Below are positions 44,901-56,900 of a DNA stretch of 64,000 nt, piece by piece. Each line of letters starts with the position of its first letter. Within the stretch, counting starts at the first letter, position 1. A program made the position numbers and the translations under genes. The notes beneath the pieces were generated by a model. The model was not told the DNA's origin. It saw only the letters and a program-made list of their open reading frames with translations, and ran no database searches. Source of the stretch: Lytechinus variegatus (Eukaryota > Echinodermata > Echinoidea > Temnopleuroida > Toxopneustidae); the NCBI RefSeq assembly GCF_018143015.1, contig NC_054741.1, forward strand, positions 13,143,736-13,207,735, written 5' to 3'.

Positions 44901-47900
44901 GGGTTTTTATTTTTCAATTACCATCCGCCTTAAGCTATTTAAAAGAAAGAAAAATAGATTAGAAACGGAAATCTCATGAGATTATCTTTTGATAATTAAA
45001 AATTAGTTTTACAAGATTCGTGTGCTGTTTGTTCTCTTTGTTTTTATCCTCCTCGAATAAATGCAAACAATTGTTTTTCAAAGTTTTTCTTTGTCAATAC
45101 CATGGAGTAATGAATACACGAGCTGCTGTCACTGGTTCTTTTTTCCACATTAAAAAAGCATACCTTAAATAGAAGAAATCACGGACCCCTTTGAGTAATC
45201 AAAAGACAGAGAAAGAGCAAATCTATTCTCCCTTCAATCGGTTGACTGCAGGGCATCGGTATTTACTTATCAGTAATTCCAAAGAAACTCCTTGATCAAT
45301 TCGCACAAGAGCTGCAGCATCCTCGTCTTCCCTCAGGCAAACCATCATTACATGACAACCTTAAAATATTTACATAATCTACCCTGGGAAAAAGAATGGT
45401 AATAATTTTACACGACTTTTGTCGTGTAAAATTTGTTGCTATTTCCGAATGTTGACATCGCCCTTGTTTGCAGCAGGGGATTGGTTGCACGGCTTCCCTC
45501 CTAGCTTTTATAAAATATAGGGTACGCATTGATCAATAGTTAAATAATACTGCATTACTAAGAATTACCGTAAACTTTCGTCTCATAGAGGGTAGGAGGA
45601 GGAGGGGGAGGGGGGGGGGGGAGTACCATACGCCCTAGAAACAGTTTACTTTCATCGTTTAACAAAATGACGGCGGGGGCGTCATCGGATTTCGTTTTGT
45701 GTTTGTTATGGGGAAGATTTTACCTTATAATCCACACTAGATACTGTTGCTGCTTGTTTATTTGCCAAAGGAAACAGAATCAGCCACATCGCGACGTCGT
45801 CAAATTAAGAAACGGAGCCAAAGTCATCGTGACGTGAAAAATACATGAAGGTCATCCCAGGAGGGGGCCATAGGTGTTTATTCAACGTTTGAGATGTTAT
45901 GATTAGTCAATGAGATTGTCTCTGTATCTCTTGTTATCATCTTGCTCGTCGACATCACGGTCATGGGGATGATCATAAGTGTAAACAGCGACGGAGCATC
46001 CAAATTAACGAACCGCTTTTCTTGACTTTGTGGGTGATATCTGATGATCGTAAACCTCGCCATTAGCTAATCTCTGTGATGAGAGAGATGTTTCGAATTA
46101 CGTCCCACTTGGTTTTGATGTTTACTGGGTGAAACCTGAAGGGAATCAATGTCATGTAATGAATATCTCAAGAGATCACTTTGAAAGTGTGTAAGGAAGA
46201 TTGGCCGTTCTTCCCTAATCAGCGATGACCATCGATATTGTATTAATCGGTGAGATCACTATGAGAGGTGACGACTAACCTTTGGAGATAGGATTTGATG
46301 AATTCGGACATCGAACAGTGGGAATACAACTTATTTTCTATGTTGTGTTTGCCTTTCACAGTACCACAAGGGACATAACAACTCATGCTAAAATTCATTT
46401 TCACAATACAAGGGGAAAGACCCATGTTTCTAGAAATATCAGGATATCCCCCCCCACCCCCCCAAAAAAAAAAAATCGAAATTTGACGATATCGAACATG
46501 GGCGTCAGCGCAGAGGATATTTCTTTAGGAGACATCTATTGTTGCGTCCCCCAGTACGACGCCCATGATGTCGATAGATTGATGACATTTGGGATGATAC
46601 AACAATGATTTGATTAGTTTGAATATTTCGAGAAATCCCAAACATATTTGAAAAATGTTTTTTTTTATTCGGACAGATTGGCCGGAAGGGGAATATTGTA
46701 AAGTCATTGTAGTACAAAATATTTAACGAAATATGATTACAGAAGTACTCAAATTATATACGCAAAGTGAATTTAATTTGTAAGTAAAACATCCACAAAA
46801 CATGATAAACCACAGCACCATTGAGATACCAATGGGTGCGGAAAAATATATTTCAAACATTACATTTTATTATGCTTTGTTCAATGATGGGACAAGAGTA
46901 TTACACTTCAGCGCCCTCAATTGAATCAGCTGATATTATACTTTTAGTCTTTTTTAAAAATAGATTTTTCCTTATTTTCTTGCTGCTTCATTGAGTGATT
47001 TTTTTACATTTTTTTTTATAACAAGACTATCATTATTTATCCCCTTATTTGTTAATTCATTTGGGGTCTGCTAGACTATTCATACATTTATACCTCAGTC
47101 ACATTTCAGTGCAATAAGGTTTGTGATGTACTTTTGATGTGTTTTGGGGCCGTTTTGGACCGGTTACCGGCAGGGTAATCGAACCAAGATACGTGGGAGT
47201 TCAATTTTCGAGAAGACTCTACCCATCCTTGACACATCGTTTAAATGTCGTCGATGTCCCGTCGTGAATCGACTGTTGTCCCCACAGCATTGGAGGTCAA
47301 GTCCTTCACAGCAGATATCGGCCGATTAACGACCGATATCTGTCCGGACATTAGTTACTAACCGATCGATGTCCGACAGGTATGCATCGATGTATGATGT
47401 ATTGGCCGGACATCGGTCGGTGATTACAGATGCATCAGGGGCTCTTTATAAACAGCGTCATTTCGCATTTACAACTTTCAGCGCGTTTGTACAAAATAGC
47501 AGAAGATGCAAAAGGGAAAGTACACCGACCGACAAACGCCCAGACATCGTACGATGTCCGGAGGATACATGTACCTTACTAATAATCGTATGCTGTCCGG
47601 TTCATTATTCGGCTATCGCAAGAGCACCGTAGGATTAATCTGGTATGAGTATCAGATGTCCAGTCGATGTCCAGCCGATAATTACTGCCTCCTTGGCTTC
47701 CCAAAGTTTCGGGTGAATGGACGGCCTCCGAACGATGGCTTTTGTATCTGCGACGAGTTACGGATTATTTGGCCGACACGGACGCTGTAAAAAAAAAAAA
47801 ATCGCTTACCGCAACGGCTATCCCCTATTACCCTGATGTTTTGCCATGCACCGGCCGGGCGAATGTGACTTAGCAATAATTCATTCATTTTTTGTTTATC

Positions 47901-50900
47901 TTTTGTTACTTTTTAAAAACTATTTTTAGTTTTATTCTTATAATTAATTGTCATTAATTCACTTTTTTGGGGCGCAGAGAAACGCAAAAATAATGTGGAC
48001 AACCCATATTTACTATTTACCTACCCGTATGAAATGCATTCCAATGGAAAAAAATCCTTGCCAAGACTATATAAATATACTTTCAATCTGATACAGGAAA
48101 TTGTATAAGATCACAGAATCGTCATTATCCCAAAGAACATTACACTTTCCTTTCATCATCGGATATTATTTGTTATAAATTCAAAAGAAGGTGGAAAATA
48201 TTGATTTTTGAGAGTTTCCTCACCGCGTTTACCAACCAAGATTCAAATCTCCAGTTCTCCTTTCTCTAATCCTTCTAACTCTTGAACTATTTTATGTACT
48301 ATTAATATATTAACGATTCTATTTACACCCTCTCTCTATTAACCTCCTCTTTCTCTTTCCTTCTCTTTTCATTTAAAGTCAAACGATGGAGACGCCAAGC
48401 GGCGACTGTGTCAGCTCAGGGTGTCTTGTCCATTGCTCGGAGGGCGTTTAAACGAGTTCCCAGAGCGCCTGCAAACTCCTCTGACACCAACTTCCTTGAA
48501 TGCGCCTCCCCAAGCCCACGGGCCTGTCAAACCCACTCACTACTCCTCGTACCACCAACCCCATTTAGAATGTTTATTTGCCTTAAAGGAAGTTATCGCA
48601 GAGGATAACACTGTTGTCACTATCAATTTGACATCGTTTCGGAATTAGGTTTCAATACTCTGTAGGCTTGGTAAATGGTGCGTAATCGTTTTAATGCAAG
48701 TCGTTACCATTTCATCAAAGTACACGTGACTCCAGGCAGTTCGGTCTGTTTTCATAATTTCAATATCATAACTGTGTAGGCATTCATCATAACCTTGCTC
48801 AAGATGGATCAGCCGGGGACAGAAGTCTTGACCTGCATGAGCATCGTGATATGCAAGGGAATAGTTGAATGTACAGTAGTCATGGTATTTGTTACGTGTA
48901 CACCTAAAGTTAGATATAACTGGACATTCTTGAGGGGAAAACTGAATCTCGGAGGGTTAATATATTAATAATTATATGATTTTAACTAGTCACAAGTTAT
49001 GACGAATGTTTATTGAAATAAATATCCTTCGACGTTATGCTTCACATAGAATTGGTTTTCGCATGGCATTAAATATCATGAACCCATATTGGTTCTTTAA
49101 TATCCTCCTACGATTTCAACAGCATGACACGTACGTGATGTAGGTATATTTGTTCGTTGTTATTTGCATAATGAAGTAGGAATGTCACAACCTTCAACTG
49201 AGGAGCTTTGCCTATTCTTCCAATCGTTCTTCACCCATTCCGTTTTACATTAACTTTCGTCCTTTTTTTTCTGATGGTGATTATCTCTAGCACATCTAAT
49301 TGAGAGCAATTTCCTTAAGCTTTCTGTTTATTGCGCTCTGTTAAGTTACCTAATTTCTTCCATTTCACCGTCAATGGGATTGGAAATGCTGCTCCCTCGC
49401 TATCTATTATCTCTTCGTAACAAGCTCCTCTTTCTATACTTTTTGGCCTCCATCTTCATTTAGATTAGAATTCGTCTAATCCTCTCTACCTATGGCTCAC
49501 CCTTCTTCCAGGTCTTCACCCCCTCCTCGACCTCGTTTCGTGTTTCCCCCACCTCCTTCGGGAAAGAGGGGGAGGGGATTGTGGCGATGGGTCTAATACT
49601 GACAGACGTTTGGAAATCGACTGACGATCCAGCATTGAGTGGCGGGAGGAAAAGTGGGACTAAAGCTTCCAGAGGTAATTAATTCAGGTCAAAAACCCCG
49701 AGAGCGATTTGAGATGCATTAAACACTGCCCTCCTTCTTCGCAAGCAACAACCACGCCCCTGCGGCAATTGATTACTACTTTGGCGTGAGGAGGGAATTG
49801 AAAAATATCAAGGGAACATCAAATGGATGTGAGATTCTCTGTGTCGAAACTCTCATGGAATCCGGCAGAAGAAAGTTACAAGAAAGTGCTGACGCCAGAG
49901 AAACTTTAACATGACATCTCCATCGCCATTCATGTACTTAACATTCGGTGGTAATATGTGCATGCTCATTAGCTTAGAAACGCATTTGAAAGATTCTTTG
50001 ATGCGATCAAATCCTTTCTTAATAAGGACAAACCTTTTGGCCTAATCATGTCTCAATTGGTAAAATTCGTTAGCAGTCTTAAATGGAGGATTTTCTTAAA
50101 CTCAACGGAAAAAAAGGAAATGTCAAATTATTACTTTTGACTTTCCGTCATTTCTCGGAAAGCATTTTCTTGTAATGTTGATTCAATTCACAGGTCGCAT
50201 AATATGAATATGATCATAAGAACATATCCAGCGTTGCATACAGCGGCTGATGGGGAGAGATCTGCTAGAATGACTCAAACCACAACAGCAGAGACAGGAG
50301 TGATGGATCAATTGAGAGGCACACCAGAATCCTATTTTTGCATTATCCAAACATGACCGGTCTTAAAACAACACCATACTGTCGCCAATACGACTCGTCA
50401 AGAACGGATTCACCTACTTTCTCGGGGAATTCCACCGAATTTTACTTGATTTCGAAGCGTTTGGCGGCAGAAAATTAGCCACACAGTTCAACGGCATTCA
50501 AACTAGCATTACACATGCGAAAAACAGTCTGCTGTCTGCTCTTCATGTGGTTTTTCTACAAATGTCGCAAATGAACATGTGGAAGATCTGTAAACCCGTG
50601 ACACATTGTTTTAACAGAACGACCATGGTGTTCAGGAATATTACTAAATGTTCGAATTAGAAACACAGAGTCTGTGTATAGTGTAAAAGGTCCTTTGGGT
50701 TCTTAAAGAACATTGAGATGAATTGATTGAGTATGGGCAACACGATGCACTGTTATGTATAATTTTCAGACGCTTTTGAGACAGTAAATCACGATTTGGA
50801 AAATAATTGCTTTATATTCGAGTATTTGTATGATTGATGATAATCGTAATTTAAAACTCCAAAAATAATTTGAAAGGATTTTCATTCGGCTTATGTTATT

Positions 50901-53900
50901 TTTGTAATATCACAGACTCATTTTCATACCTTTTCCTCATACTCCTATTTAATTTGCTCGGATGTAAGTTTTCTACTTTTCTTCTATTGCTTTTTAAAAA
51001 GGCTTTAGAAATTTATTCATAGCTCTGAAGGAATCGTGAATTATCAATATCACTGTTACAATTATTTGAAAATTACCATTATCGTTATTATTCCCCATGA
51101 TATGCTCATGTGATTCAGAATCGGGAAACTTTGAATCAAAGCTGATTCCAATTCTACTGTTATCAAATAAACAAAACTTGAAAAGAAAAGTTTTAAACTT
51201 TTATCCTACTTCAAACTTATCAACAAGACTTCTAAGAGGCAATAACTTATCCACTACAAGAAGCTAAAAGGGATTTCTTGCATGACATCTCATCCTATAA
51301 GAAATTCAGATGTATTATGAGACATGTTTTTTTTCGATCGATTCGAAAGACCGGAAGCCAAGAATATTTCGAAAGAGAAATGCGATCCTGCTTCCTGTAT
51401 ATCATTTCTTTGTATAACTATGGCGAAGACGCCTTGTTATTGCAGCAATTAAGACAGAACGAGGCAACAGTGCTTGAAATGGTATCAGAGGTGAGAAAAA
51501 CTCCCTAAGCGGGTGAACGCAACAAAGGAATACATTGAATACATCTTACAATAGGGCAAATTCTGGGTTATACATAGACATACAAAATAACAAAGCAACA
51601 AGGCTTTAGAACCATGATGTGTGATGTCAGAGGGGATTTCCCCCCGAGACTACATAAGATAAAATTCACCATGATCCGCCATCATGAACGCAAGCGCTAG
51701 TTATGAATATGCATCTTTCCCTCACGGCATTGCTCTGCTTGAAACAGTACAAGGAAAGTCGCGATATATTAGCCAATAATCTCCAGGATCAATTATCAAC
51801 ACGATCTCTTGCCGAAAGGTGAAAAGTCGTCTGTGGTGTAAATTCATCAATGCCAGAGATTTGTGGTTGACGATTTTGACATGATCATCGTCTTTGGTTA
51901 CTTTTGTCACTTTAAATGCAGTTATTCCGGATCAACAGGACGTGGCTAATGAAATTTTCCTTAAAAACTAGAGACTCTTTACATCCAATAAACAAATATT
52001 TAACCAAGATAAGTTTAACAATAACCATAATAGGAGGAGAACGATTTCAGCTCTGGTCAAAGTTCTCAGATGTAGAAAGAATTAGCGAGCATTGGTAAGA
52101 CTGGCTTCTGATTCTGCTTTTCCTATATATGCCACGACTTGCAAGAGATATTTGAAAGATTGTACTAAAACTATATCGTGCGTCCCACAAAAAAGGAAAC
52201 CCATTTTCACAGATAACTTAAACAATAATCATTAAACATGTTGTTACTATGAATTTGATACTTATGGTTAAAGTGGAATCTCATCTTTAAATTGAGACCA
52301 ACAGCTTTGCAAATCATTCACGCATGGCAGTTTACAAACAACAAATATGGAGGCATATCAGAAACAATTTGCGCAGGAACTCACGTCAGAATCTGAATCG
52401 ACCCTGCTCTCAGGGATCAATGAGAGAAACTTAAAGAATACAAAGAAAATGCTGAGTCAATAGTCAAATAAGCACGGTTGTATCCCGAACCAATTCTGAT
52501 TTTGACATTAAAATTTCAAACTTGTCTTGCTCACTAATGCGTGAAGTGCTTATCACATATGTACCAAAATGCAGAGGAATATTCAATGACATGATAACGT
52601 AGATGGAATATCATAATTGATTTTCCTTTGAAGAAATAAGATGTGGCAAATCCGGTTTCCTTTTTCTTGGACGCACTGTACATGTCACTTTTGCATTTTA
52701 TTGTGTAAAAAAGATCAACCTTGTTTTGTTTACAGATATGATGACTGTCATTTCCTCTTAAACACTGTTTAACTCCATTTACTTGTGTCCATTCCAATAA
52801 TGCTTTATATCTTATATAGTAACAGGTAAATAGAGAAAAAAACAGACCCTGAGTCGCAAGAAGTTCAAGATCGGTTCAGAATGACCCAAAGTAAAGATAT
52901 GTCATATCAATCTTGAATGAGATCTACCACAGGATCTATGTGTGGACATTATTACGACTAGATAATCCCTCAGAAACTGAAAAGGTAGCACGATTATTGT
53001 CTCTCCTCACGACATAAGATCATCAAAATGCCACAACTCACATTCTAAGTCGATTACCTTGACCATGATGGTCACAATGCTTAAAGCTCTTGGAACTATT
53101 GATGTAGGAATTGGGGTCTGAGGTTTGTTTTGTTGAGGATTCATTGTACAAGAATGTGACAATCTGACAAGAACGACCGTTTGCAATCATAAAGATGAAC
53201 ACCACTCATTTTCTCAGCCATCCAATGCCACCATAACCATACCAGGTTCTAAACGTATAAAGCGCACATCGGAACCTAGATCGATGGCATATCGTCGAAT
53301 ACATTTCTTTCTTGGATATGAGCGAATGGTATGATTTTGTGTGGTAAATTATGCCTGACACACTTACTAAAAAGACGGAAATGAGAAACTAACATCATAT
53401 TTTCGATATCAGACACTGCTTCGATGTGATATAAAAAAAATCACTTCCATATGATATCAGAACCATACGTGGCAGAAGAGTTTGTATCAGTAGGTTCTTA
53501 TACATCATATGACATCAGAAAACCACCCTTATATGGCGTTAGAAAATCAACCTTATAAGATGAAGTCGACCTTGTGACTTACCTTACTACCAAAAAGAAG
53601 AACTATGACTACAGTAGTTGTAAGCTGACTATAGAAGAACCAAATAAGATATAAGACATCTGGATTGGCCAAATCTTGTAGGAAGAATCTGAAAAATTAG
53701 GTAAAATGAAACCAGTTGATTATGAACTGCTTACTGATTAGCCTCCATTCAAATATGGAGTACTCTAAATTATTTATTTATATCATCTTCCCTAAAAGTA
53801 AGTCAATATATAAATTACAACAAAAGTGATCTGATATTCAATGTCACATTAAAGCTGATATATCTGAAATGCTTCTCTTACTCTCCACACCATATTATTA

Positions 53901-56900
53901 TTCATTTTAATAGTCTTCCCACATTCATTCAGTTGCTTTTACTTCATCACATGGGAATGAAATTTGGAAGTCAGATATATTCAGCGATTGGATAAAGTTT
54001 CATCTCCACATGGGAAATTATGTTTCATTCGGGAGGATATCATCCGCGAAAGAAAAGAGGTGCAATTAATGTAGCTTTATCTGTCATTAATGATCCCTTG
54101 TAAAAGACTTAAAAACTGATCGGGAACCCGTTGTAGAAATAAAAAATCTGTTATGAATCCAAATGTAAAAATCAAATGCAAGTCATTAATGCACGCTTGT
54201 GATTTATCAATAATCAAATTTCGCTTGATTTGAAATTTGAGGTTACTTTATTACTTATTTTTATTTCATTCTTTTGTCTAAGTGCATGACTAGCTACCAA
54301 GAATAAGTATAGCATTTAAAATTTATTTGGATTGGAATGCAGGATGAGAGAGCATTGTCGATTAAATGCCTTGTTTACGGGCATAGTATCGAACCACGGA
54401 CTTTCCATGATGCGTCTTAGTTCAATCGGCCACGGCAAACCACAACCACTTTCCGACCAGTGTCAGAATATCGATTTGTAAAAGCTATGTTTTTTTAATG
54501 TTAGGCAACTACATCATGAAAACCTGCGCGGCGCTCCCTGCTCTATACTACGATCTTTTGCTTGAACTTCGGTTCAAAATGTCCAACTTTTTGAATTGGG
54601 CTACGATATCTGATGCCTTATAGGATAAATTATGAAATCGCTTACAATAATTATTATATCGGTCATCGACTTGCCCGCATACAACGTATGAAAATTATAC
54701 ATTCCATGCATGAGGAGAATTGGGTGGTCTCTCCTATTGAAATCCTGCCAATAATGCTTGTGTCGCAGTTGGATTCGAACACACAACCCTCTGATAAGAA
54801 CACAAGAATCAAGACCACTGCATCGCGACAAAGGAGTTAAGACCTATTTTGCATATTCCCAATTACGTTTTTGGTGTCCCATTTGTTGACGAATAAGGAT
54901 GCCCTAGTCTAACAATTTAGACCCACATCTGCAGTGGGTACCACAGCTGTTCAAGGAGTCTGCATAGCAGACTAGGTCTATTGTGGCTGCAGGTGTGGCA
55001 TAAGAACGCAAGAATCAAGACCGCTGCTTCGCGACAAAAGAGCGAAGACCCATTTTGCATATCCCAATGCTTCGCTCGCCCTTTTTTTACGCTGGTTTGC
55101 TTTGCTATTAAACCAGCAGCAGCGCGCTTTGCGCTCTGAGATCCCACATCACGAGCCATTCGGAGTCTGCATAGCAGACTAAGGATGCCCTACCGTTACA
55201 TGTTCAACGTATTGAATTCAAAAGCTTGCGATTTTGTTTTTGTTTCTTTCAAAACTCAAACATAGATGAGACAAGGTAATAAAATTTTAAATTGATAAAG
55301 CGCAGGTTACTTTTACAATGAAGTATTTAAAAAAAGTTTATAAACATGTTCATAAACGAAATTAATGAATTACTTCTGTATACTTGGATTTTCATTGTCA
55401 TTCGGATGAAAGTACGAATAAATCGTTTGGATTGGGACATTCTAAGGACGAAATTACTAGAGGTTCCCTTCAATTTACAACCTTAAAAGCAAAACGTTTC
55501 CGGTTGAGATGCATACGATTTCTTCGAAACCACCTTCTTTCCAAACATCTTCGTATTTTTGCGAAAATATTTGAAGACGGTTCAAGCTTGGTCATCTAAT
55601 TGACGCGTCTCTTTATTCCCTCTTGTCACTCAGCCTGCTCAGGATAAACATCCATCGGGAGATAAAAAGGGAAAGGAATATCCTGAGATAAAAGCGAGTC
55701 ATTCACCCCGAATCGAAGACAGAGGTATAACCAAAGCTATCATGGGGACGATATAATGTTACGCCAGAGATATCAAAAAGGGGCGAAATTTATCTTTTTC
55801 CGATCAAAATCTTTTCTCTTCTGAGGGTGAAAAAGAAGAGATACTTTAACTTAGAGTATACCATTGACAACACTATCGCCGCTTGTCACTTGTCAATATG
55901 GTCAATTGTAGTAGTTTGACTGGGGGAAAATGCGACAGCATGCTTTTCCTTAGAGTCTACCATTTTAGGTATCTAAAGGATGTCAATATCGTCGTCCTTT
56001 ACCTTAATGCTCTATCAATAGAGATATATTCCACTAACCTCTGCTCTACGTTGAAATATGCTTCATAAACAATGACTGGCTATCGATTTAAATGTAAAAG
56101 CCAACTATTCCAACTTCATCTCTCATCCATTGTAAAGAAATTAAAATGCGACGGTTCGTATTTATTTATTTCAGTTTTATTTCAACAGGGTGGTCTCATT
56201 TCAAGTCCATTTCTGGACCTGCTCTCCCAGAGAGCCCTGCATCCACATAAAAATATTTACATAAAAAACGTAACGAAACATACATACAAAGGTAAAAATG
56301 CACATGGCATACACAATAATTCCACTCAAACTGACATCCATATTAAGATTAAGCATATGTAATATCAAAATACACAATTACTGATTACAAGATAACTGAT
56401 TCTGCATATCATACATGTATGCAAGAAGGATGCTGACAGTTCCCAAAATCGATACAGTCTATAACTTTCTTAAAACCTTAAAAAGTTCACTTGAAAAGCA
56501 GCTACCGCTCGGGGAATAATGTTCTGCAATATAGAAATATGATATTCACAGATCCCAAACTATTACAACTATTACAGAAGATTCTAGAATAATTACGAAA
56601 GGATTTTTTATCTACATGTGAATTTTTTCTTCTACATTTACAGATTTAAGGAATTTTATTTGCAATAACCCCAAACAAAACCACATACCCTGGATTTTTT
56701 TTATTCATTTATTTTTTTTTTTTGGGGGGGTGATGCAGATCATGATTCTTAACTATCAAGATGGAATATTGATTTCTAGGAGTTCCAGAATAAAAGTATT
56801 TTAAATCCTTCTCTGAAAGATTCATAAGTATGGGAAAATAAAAATTCTTTCAATGATTGAATCCTGTCAGAAAATGCTTCACATCCGTTCGATAAACTCT

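Noticed and set aside
48408-48648. Two overlapping plus-strand frames in a GC-richer intron patch
   Set aside because: Neither frame shows a domain or splice borders. The patch may be regulatory, but nothing identifies it.
54750-54840. Possible tRNA gene on the minus strand
   Set aside because: A- and B-box-like sequences are present, but no cloverleaf with a paired acceptor stem follows, so it is a tRNA-derived SINE.
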